Positions 16,782-25,496 of a DNA stretch of 64,000 nt are shown here, piece after piece (the stretch's first letter is position 1; the number at the start of each line of letters is the position of its first letter). Both the position numbers and the translations under genes were made by a program. The stretch comes from Chitinophaga sancti (GTDB lineage Bacteria; Bacteroidota; Bacteroidia; Chitinophagales; Chitinophagaceae), in assembly GCF_034087045.1 (NCBI RefSeq), contig NZ_CP139247.1, forward strand, positions 1,240,001-1,304,000, written 5' to 3'. Under the pieces are notes generated by a model. The model made no database searches, was not told where the DNA came from, and saw only the letters and a list, made by a program, of their open reading frames with translations.

Positions 16782-17756
16782 ATGAAAAACAGAACGGATA
16801 TTAATATAGCAGCTATAGCAAGAAAGACGCTTCAGATGGAGGCGGCGGCGATAGACAATCTAACAAAGTTTATCAATGCTGACTTTGAGCAGGCAGTGGA
16901 ACTCATTGCCGGATGTTCCGGCCGGGTAGTGATCACTGGCATCGGCAAGAGCGCTATCATTGGCCAGAAAATTGTGGCTACACTCAATTCCACAGGTACC
17001 CCCGCCCTCTACATGCATGCAGCTGATGCTATTCATGGAGACCTGGGGATGATCAGGGACGAAGATATTATTCTCTGTATTTCGAAAAGCGGCAACTCGT
17101 CGGAGATCAAGGTACTGGTACCATTGATCAGGAGTTTTGGTAACAAGCTGATTGCCATAACGGGCAATGTCGAATCTTATCTGGCCCGGGAAGCTGACCT
17201 CTTATTAAATACCACTGTTAATCAGGAAGCCTGTCCCAACAATCTGGCGCCTACCACGAGCACCACTGCCCAATTGGCAATGGGTGATGCGCTGGCTGTG
17301 TGTTTGATAGAATGGCATGGTTTTACGACAGCTGATTTTGCAAAATTCCATCCGGGGGGTACACTTGGTAAGAAATTGTATCTCAAGGTATTGGATCTAT
17401 GTAGTCAGCACGATGCCCCAAAGGTATACCTGGACAGTTCATTGAAGAATGTAATCGTGGCTATTTCTTCCGGCATGCTGGGAGTTACGGCCGTTTTGGA
17501 TAGCAATGACCAACTTAGCGGGATCATCACAGATGGTGATCTTCGCCGTATGCTGGAAAAGAGCATGTCAACTGACAATGTGACTGCCAGTGATATTATG
17601 TCTCGTCACCCTAAAACGATTCAATGTGATGAATTGGCGGTGAATGCCCTGGAGTTGATGAGAAAACATGATATTACGCAGTTGTTAGTGCTGAACGACA
17701 AGAAGTATATAGGTATTATTCATTTACATGATTTAATCCGGGAAGGAATTATTTGA
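16782..17756 (+). CDS. kdsD: D-arabinose-5-phosphate isomerase (KpsF/GutQ type)
   Basis: A 324-residue enzyme converting ribulose 5-phosphate to arabinose 5-phosphate, the first step toward Kdo for lipopolysaccharide. The N-terminal SIS domain (residues about 35-180) has GIGKSAIIGQKI, HAADAIHGDLGM and SKSGNSSE. Two CBS domains follow (about 205-320), with ITDGDLRRML and IGIIHLHDLIREGII. ATG 16782 is preferred to GTG 16776. It starts a three-gene run with manC (4-base gap) and an aminotransferase. It supplies the pathway completed by kdsB at 39796. Confidence 0.94.
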   Translation: MKNRTDINIAAIARKTLQMEAAAIDNLTKFINADFEQAVELIAGCSGRVVITGIGKSAIIGQKIVATLNSTGTPALYMHAADAIHGDLGMIRDEDIILCISKSGNSSEIKVLVPLIRSFGNKLIAITGNVESYLAREADLLLNTTVNQEACPNNLAPTTSTTAQLAMGDALAVCLIEWHGFTTADFAKFHPGGTLGKKLYLKVLDLCSQHDAPKVYLDSSLKNVIVAISSGMLGVTAVLDSNDQLSGIITDGDLRRMLEKSMSTDNVTASDIMSRHPKTIQCDELAVNALELMRKHDITQLLVLNDKKYIGIIHLHDLIREGII

Positions 17757-17760
17757 CACG

Positions 17761-18852
17761 ATGACTTACGTGAACAGGCATTTTTATGTGGCCATTATGG
17801 CCGGAGGTATAGGTAGCCGGTTCTGGCCCTTTAGCCGTACGGAATACCCAAAGCAGTTCCTCGATATTTTAAATACCGGGAAAAGCCTTCTGCAATGGAC
17901 ATATGAGCGATTCTCCCAGTTTATTCCACGGGAAAACATTTTTGTAGTTACGCACCAGCATTATATTGGTAAGGTGCAGGAACAGCTGCCGGATGTGGTT
18001 GTAGACAATATTGTCGCCGAACCATCCCGTAAGAATACCGCACCCTGCATTGCATATATTTCGCATAAGATCTATGGACAGGATCCAAAGGCAAACATCA
18101 TCTGTGCGCCGGCCGATCACCTGATTATGGATGCGACCGCATTTACCAGTACCTGTCTCAATGCCCTGATGTTTGTACAGAAACACAGCGCACTGGTGAC
18201 CCTGGGCATTAAACCCACCCGCCCTGATACAGGATTTGGGTACATACAGTTTGAAACCCAACAGGTTGCGGATAATGTATACCCTGTGAAGACCTTCACA
18301 GAAAAGCCTGACTTAGAGCTGGCCAGAACATTTATACAAAGTGGAGACTTCCTCTGGAACGCCGGTATCTTTGTTTGGAACGTGAAAACTATTCTCGCCG
18401 CCCTGAAGATTTACCTGCCGGAGGTGGACGAACTATTTCAACAATATAGCGCTGCCCTGAATACCCCTGATGAGAAAAAGGCGATTGAGACCATCTACCC
18501 TCAATGTTCCAATATCTCTATTGATTATGGTATCATGGAAAAGGCGGATAATGTGTACGTGATTCCTGCCAATTTCGGATGGAGCGATCTGGGTACCTGG
18601 GCATCGGCCTACGAGAACCTGGAAAGGGACGACGCAGGTAACGCTATTCAGGGTAAGAATGTGATGATGATAGATACGACGAACTGTATGGTGAAGGCAC
18701 CCAATGATAAGTTGCTGGTATTACAAGGTCTCGATGAGTTCATCGTGGTAGATACTAACGACGTACTGCTGATCTGCCGTAAAGATAATGAGCAGCAAAT
18801 CAAGGAATATGTGGCGGAGGTAAAGCGCAACAAAGGAGAGAAGTACCTTTAA
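17761..18852 (+). CDS. manC: Mannose-1-phosphate guanylyltransferase
   Basis: A 363-residue nucleotidyltransferase forming GDP-mannose from mannose 1-phosphate and GTP. The N-terminal signature GGIGSRFWPFSRTEYPKQFL begins near residue 15, with APADHLI near residue 118, FTEKPD near residue 180 and DYGIMEKA and FGWSDLGTW further on. The protein lacks the C-terminal isomerase domain of bifunctional ManC. It lies 4 bases after kdsD and 3 bases before the next gene. GDP-mannose would feed glycan or fucose-type sugar synthesis. Confidence 0.95.
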   Translation: MTYVNRHFYVAIMAGGIGSRFWPFSRTEYPKQFLDILNTGKSLLQWTYERFSQFIPRENIFVVTHQHYIGKVQEQLPDVVVDNIVAEPSRKNTAPCIAYISHKIYGQDPKANIICAPADHLIMDATAFTSTCLNALMFVQKHSALVTLGIKPTRPDTGFGYIQFETQQVADNVYPVKTFTEKPDLELARTFIQSGDFLWNAGIFVWNVKTILAALKIYLPEVDELFQQYSAALNTPDEKKAIETIYPQCSNISIDYGIMEKADNVYVIPANFGWSDLGTWASAYENLERDDAGNAIQGKNVMMIDTTNCMVKAPNDKLLVLQGLDEFIVVDTNDVLLICRKDNEQQIKEYVAEVKRNKGEKYL

Positions 18853-18855
18853 GAT

Positions 18856-19989
18856 ATGTCCAAATTACCCAATGTAGGAACGACGATCTTCACGGTCATG
18901 TCGGGCCTGGCGGTGCAGCATGCTGCCATCAACCTATCGCAGGGTTTTCCAGATTTTGATTGTAACGAAACCCTGAAGCACCTTGTAAACGAAGCCATGG
19001 AGGCGGGTTATAACCAGTATGCTCCCATGGCGGGTATTCTACCTCTGCGTGAGGCGATTGCCGAAAAGATCCACAAACTGTATGGTCAGACCGTCAATGC
19101 GGATACGGAAATCACCGTGACGCCGGGTGGTACGTATGCCATCTTCACCGCCATTGCCACTGTGATAGGTCCTGGCGATGAGGTGATCATTTTTGAACCT
19201 GCTTACGACAGCTATATTCCCAATGTACTGGTGAATGGTGGCGTACCTGTTCGCATTCCTCTTTCATTTCCTGATTATCATATAGACTGGTCACTGGTAC
19301 GGAGTAAGATTACGTCCCGTACTAAAATGATCATGCTAAATACACCCCACAATCCGACCGGCAGCATTCTCACTGCGAATGACATTGCCGAACTGGAAAA
19401 GCTGGTGGCGGAGCATGATATCTACATCCTTTCTGACGAAGTATATGAGCACCTTGTATACGATGGCAAGGAGCACCTGAGCATGTTGCGCTATCCTTCC
19501 TTACTCAAAAACAGCTTTGTTACTTTTTCTTTCGGAAAGGTATTTCACATCACAGGTTGGAAAATGGGTTATTGTATTGCGCCGGCTCACCTGATGGCGG
19601 AATATAGAAAAGTTCATCAGTACCTCTGTTTCTCTGTGAATACACCTATGCAGTATGGCTTGGCTAAGTTCCTGCAACAGCCGGATCAGTATATGGGGCT
19701 GCCTGCATTCTTCCAGGAAAAGAGGGATCACTTCCTGTCAATAATGAAGGATACCCGGTTTACACCGTTGCATTCCTCCGGCAGTTATTTCCAGCTGATG
19801 AAATATGATCGTATTTCCGATGAAGGGGATAAGGATTTTGCGATCCGGATCACCAAAGAATATGGGGTAGCGAGCATTCCGGTATCTGCTTTTTATGAAG
19901 ATGGCAAGGATGACCATGTAGTCAGGTTCTGTTTTGCCAAAAAGAATGAAACACTCGAAAGGGCCGTAGAGCGCCTGAGAAAGATATAA
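18856..19989 (+). CDS. PLP-dependent aminotransferase, methionine/kynurenine type
   Basis: A 377-residue fold-type I aminotransferase. The N-terminus (IFTVMSGLAVQHAAINLSQG then FPDF) and YNQYAPMAGILPLREAIA match the methionine aminotransferase (YbdL/KAT) group. The PLP lysine lies in SFGKVFHITGWKMGY near residue 232, with NTPHNPTG near residue 170 and DEVYEHL near residue 200. It probably transaminates methionine or aromatic amino acids, perhaps in methionine salvage. It is the last gene of the kdsD-manC run, though its function has no obvious link to them. Confidence 0.88.
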   Translation: MSKLPNVGTTIFTVMSGLAVQHAAINLSQGFPDFDCNETLKHLVNEAMEAGYNQYAPMAGILPLREAIAEKIHKLYGQTVNADTEITVTPGGTYAIFTAIATVIGPGDEVIIFEPAYDSYIPNVLVNGGVPVRIPLSFPDYHIDWSLVRSKITSRTKMIMLNTPHNPTGSILTANDIAELEKLVAEHDIYILSDEVYEHLVYDGKEHLSMLRYPSLLKNSFVTFSFGKVFHITGWKMGYCIAPAHLMAEYRKVHQYLCFSVNTPMQYGLAKFLQQPDQYMGLPAFFQEKRDHFLSIMKDTRFTPLHSSGSYFQLMKYDRISDEGDKDFAIRITKEYGVASIPVSAFYEDGKDDHVVRFCFAKKNETLERAVERLRKI

Positions 19990-19996
19990 AATAAAA

Positions 19997-20022
19997 AAGC
20001 CGCTCTGATTACAGAGCGGCTT
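19997..20022. terminator. Terminator hairpin between convergent genes
   Basis: An 11-base-pair GC-rich stem (19997-20007 with 20012-20022) with loop ATTA, preceded by an A run. It lies between the aminotransferase stop and the carbonic anhydrase stop at 20056. Confidence 0.85.
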
Positions 20023-20055
20023 CTCCTTTGTATATGACTACAAGCAGGGCTTGTC

Positions 20056-20736
20056 TTACACGGTCACAGCTTCCAGTTGCTCTTTCACTACCTCCTCACC
20101 GATAATCAGTGTGTGGTCCAGGAAACTTACTACGCCCGTTTCGACATCATACATGGCTCCGATAATACCTACTTCTCCATTCAGGATCATTTCGCGTAAA
20201 ATGGTACTTTGCTCCATAATCGCCTGTACAGAACGTTCTGTATGGATATGCGTAACTGCATCCACGAAAGCAGGGTTATGAGAGGTTCTATCTTCTTTGA
20301 TAGTTTTTTCTGCATACACAGCAGGGGTGATCCTACCGAGCAGCGCAGTCAGGTTACCCATTTCTACTTTGTCACAGGCACCTTTGATCGCACCGCATTT
20401 GCTATGGCCCAGTACAACGATGAATTTGGAACCGGCTACTTTACAAGCATATTCCAGGCTACCCAGTACGTTTTCCGAGATAACGGCACCAGCCAGACGG
20501 ATACTGAAGATATCGCCCAGACCCTGGTCGAAGATCAGTTCTGCAGATGTACGGGAGTCCATACAACTCACGATAGCAGCCATTGGCCATTGACCATCGC
20601 GGGTTTCGTTGATCTGATCCAGATGGTCGCGGTGCAGGCGGAGATTTTCCACGAAGCGCGCGTTACCATTTTTCAGCAGTTCCAGGGTAGAAGCTGGAGT
20701 CAGTTTGTCTTGCAGAGATTTATTTAATGTTTTCAT
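20056..20736 (-). CDS. Beta-class carbonic anhydrase
   Basis: A 226-residue zinc enzyme interconverting CO2 and bicarbonate. Zinc ligands are visible in CMDSRTSAEL and in GHSKCGAIKGAC, with the intervening DIFSIRLAGAVISENVLGSLEYA block typical of the beta class. I chose ATG 20736 over GTG 20745. It lies 48 bases after a SulP transporter gene on the same strand. Together they look like a bicarbonate uptake and hydration unit. No signal peptide is seen, so it is cytosolic. Confidence 0.95.
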   Translation of the reverse strand: MKTLNKSLQDKLTPASTLELLKNGNARFVENLRLHRDHLDQINETRDGQWPMAAIVSCMDSRTSAELIFDQGLGDIFSIRLAGAVISENVLGSLEYACKVAGSKFIVVLGHSKCGAIKGACDKVEMGNLTALLGRITPAVYAEKTIKEDRTSHNPAFVDAVTHIHTERSVQAIMEQSTILREMILNGEVGIIGAMYDVETGVVSFLDHTLIIGEEVVKEQLEAVTV

Positions 20737-20784
20737 TTTTTTCACTTGTTTTATTGGTTTTTAAATGGCGGGTTAACAATAAGA

Positions 20785-22434
20785 TTAATTCAGCTGCAAT
20801 TCCTTCAGTAATTGTTCATGATTACCGGTGGATATTGTATGTACGTGTCCGGAGGTAATATTGGCTTGGTAATCTGCCGGAATATTTTCCGAATTCTGTA
20901 TTTTATATACGTCTTTAAACCCCGTCAGCACCACATTAATATTCTTTTGAGCCGCTTTTACATCTTTAAATTCCCTGATAGATTCCAGGACATCGAAATC
21001 TATATAGGTTGTATTGCTCGCATCGATGACCACGGTAGTATTTTCCGGCATGTGATCGAGCGTGAGCAGGATGCTGGCTTTGTTCAGGAAAGATACTTCC
21101 TGTGCCAGTTCCAGCTTGATGCTGTCACCATTGTGGTATTTTTCCTTACGGAAGTAGTAGGAGCTACGCATGTTACCCCTGAGGATGGCAATTACACTCA
21201 CCGCCATACCAAGTGTGATGCCAATCAGGAGATCAGTAAATACGATAGCTAGTACAGTTACCACGAAAGGCACCCATTGATACTTACCATTTTTGAACAT
21301 TTCTTTGAATATGGAGATCTTGCAGAGCTTATAACCGGTCACCAGTAGTACGGCAGCCAGGGTAGCCAGCGGAATCTTGTTCAGGATGGTAGGTATCAGG
21401 GCAGCACATACCAGGAGCAGTGTACCATGAGCAATAGTAGCGAGTTTGGTACGGCCACCTGCATTGATATTAGCAGATGAACGTACGATCACTGATGTGA
21501 TAGGAAGACCGCCGATCATACCACTTATAATGTTACCAATACCCTGTGCCTGCAGTTCACGATTAGGAGGTGTATGTCTTTTCAGCGGATCCAGTTTATC
21601 AGTCGCTTCTACATTGAGTAGTGTTTCTACAGAAGCGACGATTGCGATGGTAGTGCCTACGATCCAGACTTCCTTGTTGGTAATGGCACTGAAATCAGGT
21701 GTGGTAAACTGTCCGATAAAATCTCCAAAGCTCTTAGGTACCGGAAGGCTCACCAGGTGAGAGGGAGCGATGGCCAGTTTGCTTCCTAAAGCAATGAAAA
21801 TTCCATTTAGTACGACAGCGGTAATTACGGCTACCAGCGCCGCTGGGATCACACCTACTTTAGGAATTTTGTTCCAGTAGAGGATGATCAGCACGGAAAT
21901 AATACAAATCAAAGTCGCACCCAGGTGAATGTGGTTGATAGTGGACAGCAAAGCAGAGATGCTATTATGGCCGTCTACCTGGATAAAGGTAAAGTCTCCT
22001 TCAGAGTCAGCATCATAGCCAAAGGCATGTGGAAGTTGCTTGAGTATAATGATAATACCGATGGCAGTGAGCATCCCTTTGATCACATTTGACGGGAAGT
22101 AGTTGGCTACGGAACCGGCCTTGAGAAGGCCCAGCGCCAGTTGAATCACACCACCGATCACAACTGCCATGAGAAATACGTCGAATACGCCAAATTTGGT
22201 GATGGCAGAAAGCACTACAGCAGTAAGACCGGCAGCAGGACCGCTTACACTCAGCTGTGCGCCGCTGAGGGAGCCAATCACCAGGCCCCCGATAATGCCG
22301 GCGATCATACCTGAGAACAGGGGTGCTCCGGATGCCAGTGCAATACCAAGACATAAAGGCACCGCAATCAGGAATACAACAAGACCGGAAGAGAGGTCGC
22401 CTTTGACGTTCGAAAATATATTTTGCCTGCTCAT
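20785..22434 (-). CDS. SulP family anion transporter with STAS domain
   Basis: A 549-residue transporter with 10-12 membrane segments followed by a cytosolic STAS domain from about residue 435. The SulP core text VFLIAVPLCLGIALASGAPL and GLVIGSLSGAQLSVSGPAAG is present near the N-terminus. I chose ATG 22434; the frame opens two codons earlier with TTG. Some SulP members carry sulfate and others bicarbonate; the carbonic anhydrase gene just downstream favours bicarbonate, but this is inference. The leader region contains an extended palindrome at 22561-22588. Confidence 0.92.
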   Translation of the reverse strand: MSRQNIFSNVKGDLSSGLVVFLIAVPLCLGIALASGAPLFSGMIAGIIGGLVIGSLSGAQLSVSGPAAGLTAVVLSAITKFGVFDVFLMAVVIGGVIQLALGLLKAGSVANYFPSNVIKGMLTAIGIIIILKQLPHAFGYDADSEGDFTFIQVDGHNSISALLSTINHIHLGATLICIISVLIILYWNKIPKVGVIPAALVAVITAVVLNGIFIALGSKLAIAPSHLVSLPVPKSFGDFIGQFTTPDFSAITNKEVWIVGTTIAIVASVETLLNVEATDKLDPLKRHTPPNRELQAQGIGNIISGMIGGLPITSVIVRSSANINAGGRTKLATIAHGTLLLVCAALIPTILNKIPLATLAAVLLVTGYKLCKISIFKEMFKNGKYQWVPFVVTVLAIVFTDLLIGITLGMAVSVIAILRGNMRSSYYFRKEKYHNGDSIKLELAQEVSFLNKASILLTLDHMPENTTVVIDASNTTYIDFDVLESIREFKDVKAAQKNINVVLTGFKDVYKIQNSENIPADYQANITSGHVHTISTGNHEQLLKELQLN

Positions 22435-22560
22435 AGTCAATAGGATTTAAATACGCTTGCGCGTGGTTGGTCACAGGAATAGCAATACCTGTGCGCCTTG
22501 TGGCGTGGGCATAGCATTCCTGTTGGAATTTTGTGTTTGAGTAGTAAATGTGTAAAAGCG

Positions 22561-22588
22561 GCATCGAAAGGCATACTATGCCTGATGC
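22561..22588. repeat. Extended palindrome upstream of the SulP gene
   Basis: The core GGCATA-C-TATGCC (22570-22582) is flanked by GCATC and GATGC (22561-22565 and 22584-22588). It lies about 125 bases upstream of the SulP ATG and could be an operator or a stem-loop after the small gene. Function unknown. Confidence 0.35.
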
Positions 22589-22612
22589 AAAAGAATTAAA
22601 GAAAATGAGCAG

Positions 22613-22903
22613 TTAGCAGTTTGGAGGGGGGCAGTGTATTTCCCGGGCGGGTCCCTGGGGAACAGCTTCCATTAATGTATAATGGATCTTGCTGAGATAA
22701 AGGGAAGGTTCGTTAAGAGAGTGATCATGGTGTTTCAGCCATTTTAATTCTTTGGCGATCTTAACTCCATCGTCACCCGAGCAACCATCTGTGGGGTGTT
22801 CCTCCACAATCTGATTATTAAACAGTAACCTTCCCATCTCCTTTATTGGAAGGAGCTGGATACACATCAGTGTAAGAAGGAATATGCCGATAATCTTTTT
22901 CAT
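22613..22903 (-). CDS. Small exported protein, function unknown
   Basis: A 96-residue protein beginning MKKIIGIFLLTLMCIQLLPI, a clear signal sequence, with no lipobox. The mature part holds three Cys (DGCSGD and two near the C-terminus, CPPPNC) and two His pairs. Cys residues could form disulfides in the periplasm. I do not recognise a family. A TAnnTTTG box on the minus strand at 22913-22920 (TATTTTTG) lies 9 bases before the ATG. Confidence 0.6.
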   Translation of the reverse strand: MKKIIGIFLLTLMCIQLLPIKEMGRLLFNNQIVEEHPTDGCSGDDGVKIAKELKWLKHHDHSLNEPSLYLSKIHYTLMEAVPQGPAREIHCPPPNC

Positions 22904-22912
22904 GTGTCTTTA

Positions 22913-22920
22913 CAAAAATA
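22913..22920 (-). promoter_or_regulatory. Putative -7 box of the small exported protein gene
   Basis: The minus strand reads TATTTTTG and ends 9 bases before ATG 22903. No -33 box is evident. Confidence 0.35.
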
Positions 22921-23097
22921 ACAAAAGCTGAGACGTATCGTAAATATACGATTTAAAAATATGTTAAAGATGGTTTTTCTTACCATTCATCATTATTTTT
23001 TATTAGCCCTAAAACATTAATTAATTGAATATTAACTGTTTATCATTTTTTGGGTAATAAACAAAGCAAAATAATTTGCTTAAAAAGGTATTGTGTA

Positions 23098-23128
23098 TTG
23101 CATAGTAGTATAAAACTCCTTATCTTTG
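23098..23128 (+). promoter_or_regulatory. Promoter of the padR-pspC operon
   Basis: TTG (23098-23100), 20 bases, then TATCTTTG (23121-23128) give the -33/-7 spacing of Bacteroidota promoters. The ATG of the PadR gene is 64 bases further on. Confidence 0.65.
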
Positions 23129-23192
23129 AATTGTAAATATCAAAAACCAATCATAATGCAAATAAGAAGACAATTAATAAAGCTCACTTGCC

Positions 23193-23522
23193 ATGAACAT
23201 AGATAACACACAATCACAGATGCGAAAGGGCGTGCTGGAATTCTGCATCCTAAGCATCATCAAGCAAGGAGAAGCTTACCCTTCAGATATCATAGAAAAG
23301 ATGAAAGAAGCGAAGCTGGATATCCTGGAGGGCACTCTTTATCCTTTATTAACACGGTTGAAGAACGCAGAATTACTGAAGTACAGATGGGAAGAAAGTA
23401 TGTCGGGACCTCCAAGGAAATATTTCTCCATGACCGACAAAGGAGAGGCCTTTTATCTGGACCTGGAAAAGACCTGGAATGAACTGGCAAATGCGGTACA
23501 TCAGCTAACAAGTAAACAATAA
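23193..23522 (+). CDS. PadR family transcriptional regulator
   Basis: A 109-residue winged-helix regulator. The motifs KGVLEFCILSIIKQGEAYPSD, LEGTLYPLLTRLKNAELL and PPRKYFSMTDKG are the PadR hallmark. In this phylum PadR genes often precede a PspC-domain membrane protein, as here (gap 41 bases), and the regulator probably controls its own operon in response to envelope stress or a ligand. No other domain is present. Confidence 0.93.
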   Translation: MNIDNTQSQMRKGVLEFCILSIIKQGEAYPSDIIEKMKEAKLDILEGTLYPLLTRLKNAELLKYRWEESMSGPPRKYFSMTDKGEAFYLDLEKTWNELANAVHQLTSKQ

Positions 23523-23563
23523 CAAAATCATCCAAACTAAAACCTATTAAATAGCAATCAGCA

Positions 23564-25345
23564 ATGAAAAAGATTATTAACATAAACCTGGCCAGCCGCC
23601 TTATTCCCATAGAGGATAGCGCATATGAGATATTGCGGCAATACCTGGACAGTTTGAAAAAATACTTTGCAAGGGAGGAAGGTGCGGATGAGATTGTGAG
23701 TGACATTGAAGGCCGAATTGCAGAGATCTTTCTGGATAAAATAAAGAAGGGTGCTCATTGCATCACTGATGAAGACGTAGTAGGCGTGAAAGCAGTGATG
23801 GGTACACCTGACCAGTTTGAAGAAAGCAACGATACAAATACCAAACAACAGCAGTCCGCTGCTTCCGACGACCCTATCTACGATAGTTTCCGCACCCGCA
23901 AGCGTTTATTCCGTGATCCGGATGCGAAAGTACTGGGCGGTGTGTGCGGTGGTCTGGGTGCTTACCTGAATGTAGACCCGGTTGTCTTCCGTATCATCTT
24001 TGCTTTGCTGGCGATTGGTGGTTTCGGTTCCGGCATACTGGTATACTTTATTCTCTGGGTTGTAACTCCCGAAGCAAATACTGCCGCTGAAAAGCTGCAG
24101 ATGAGAGGGGAGCGTGTAGATGTGAACAACATCAGAACTGCTGTACAGGATGAAATTAACGCTACCAGGGCTCACTTAAAGAACATTAAATATGAAGTGC
24201 GAAATTTTTCTCAGGGCCGGGGAAGACAAGTTGGAAATGATATAGAACGCTTTGGCCGTAGCTTATTTGATGTGTTAGGCCGCATTCTTATCGTACTGAC
24301 TAAGGGTTTCTTTTTCTTCCTGGCTGTAGTCATTCTCCTCATCCTGCTGTTTGTAGGTGTAATGATCACAGTTGCTTCTCCGGTCCTTCTGCCATTCAAA
24401 GCCCTGCTGCTGGCAGGCACACTGCAAAATCTGCTCTTCTGGCCAGCTGTATTCCTCTTGCTCGGTGTACCGATTGTTGGGATTATCATATTCATCATTC
24501 GCAAGCTCACAGGAGTAAAACAGACTAACCGCTATGTGGGTTATACCCTCAGCTTCCTCTGGTTCACCGGTCTGGTATGTGCTATACTGGTAGGGGTGTC
24601 TGTGGCCAAAGATTTCAGATTACGTAATACCGTAAAAGAAAATTTTGCCCTTGTGCAACCTTCTAAGGGGAAGATCGTCTTTAAAGAGGCAGAGAACCTG
24701 GTTCAGGTAGAAGAAACTTTCTTCGACGATGACCTGAAGCTCGCTGACGATACCGTTATCATTAATAACTATCGTTTGAGTGTCGAGAAAAGCAAGAATG
24801 ACAGTTTCTATATTGAAGTGCAACGTAGCTCCCGGGGACGCAGCATTGCACAGGCAAGAACGCTGGCAAAAGAGATCTCTTATCCGATCACACAGCAGGA
24901 CAGCGTGATTTACCTGCCAGCAGGTATCTCTATCCCAAGAGACAGTAAGTTCCGTGACCAACGCGTACGTATCATTGTACGGGTACCGGTTAACAAACAG
25001 GTGGAAATGGACAGCAAAGTACGTGACCACTACCATAACTGGAACTGGGATTGGGACAATGATTGGGATGATCATCACCGTTGGGATGATAATGACGACA
25101 ACGATGATGACAGTGACCACGGCGTGCATGTACTGAAAATGACTCCTGACGGGATCGATAAGAAGGACAACAACCGTGTAACAGACAAAGATTCTTTAGA
25201 AAATAATTACCGCTACAAAGGAAAACAGGAGCGTAACGCGACGCCGGAAGAAGATACCAGTAAGTCAGCGAACGCTACCAGCAAAGGAAAAGTAGCCTTT
25301 GAAGGAGATGCCATCAGCTACAGCCTTTTCAATCTTTTGAGCTAA
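23564..25345 (+). CDS. PspC domain membrane protein
   Basis: A 593-residue protein. Residues about 1-90 form a conserved N-terminal domain (DIEGRIAEIFLDKI, VMGTPDQFE). A PspC domain follows at about 108-165 (DPDAKVLGGVCGGLGAYLNV and YFILWVVTPEA). About three further membrane segments occur at 235-345. The C-terminal half is an extracytoplasmic beta-rich region ending in a stretch dense in Asp, His and Trp (about 490-520) that could bind metal. It is probably an envelope stress sensor acting with the PadR regulator upstream. A terminator follows at 25389. Confidence 0.9.
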   Translation: MKKIININLASRLIPIEDSAYEILRQYLDSLKKYFAREEGADEIVSDIEGRIAEIFLDKIKKGAHCITDEDVVGVKAVMGTPDQFEESNDTNTKQQQSAASDDPIYDSFRTRKRLFRDPDAKVLGGVCGGLGAYLNVDPVVFRIIFALLAIGGFGSGILVYFILWVVTPEANTAAEKLQMRGERVDVNNIRTAVQDEINATRAHLKNIKYEVRNFSQGRGRQVGNDIERFGRSLFDVLGRILIVLTKGFFFFLAVVILLILLFVGVMITVASPVLLPFKALLLAGTLQNLLFWPAVFLLLGVPIVGIIIFIIRKLTGVKQTNRYVGYTLSFLWFTGLVCAILVGVSVAKDFRLRNTVKENFALVQPSKGKIVFKEAENLVQVEETFFDDDLKLADDTVIINNYRLSVEKSKNDSFYIEVQRSSRGRSIAQARTLAKEISYPITQQDSVIYLPAGISIPRDSKFRDQRVRIIVRVPVNKQVEMDSKVRDHYHNWNWDWDNDWDDHHRWDDNDDNDDDSDHGVHVLKMTPDGIDKKDNNRVTDKDSLENNYRYKGKQERNATPEEDTSKSANATSKGKVAFEGDAISYSLFNLLS

Positions 25346-25388
25346 ATTTTTCATCACAATAAGTTCAATAGTTAAAGAAATGAAAATT

Positions 25389-25414
25389 ACCACGGTATTT
25401 ACCGTGGTTTTTTA
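25389..25414 (+). terminator. Terminator after the PspC gene
   Basis: A stem of seven to nine base pairs (ACCACGG with CCGTGGT) followed by a run of T, 44 bases after the stop at 25345. Confidence 0.8.
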
Positions 25415-25463
25415 TTTAACGATCTTTTTCCCGAATTGATCAAACAGCTGACATTTAAATGCC

Positions 25464-25471
25464 TAGTTTTG
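25464..25471 (+). promoter_or_regulatory. Putative -7 box of feoB
   Basis: TAGTTTTG matches TAnnTTTG and ends 25 bases before the ATG. A TTG lies 24 bases upstream, slightly further than usual. Confidence 0.4.
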
Positions 25472-25496
25472 CTTTTTTAACCGTCGATGACAAGGA

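Noticed and set aside
16583..16783. Minus-strand frame of 66 codons between recQ and kdsD
   Set aside because: No recognisable family, no promoter or terminator on that strand, and overlap with the kdsD start.
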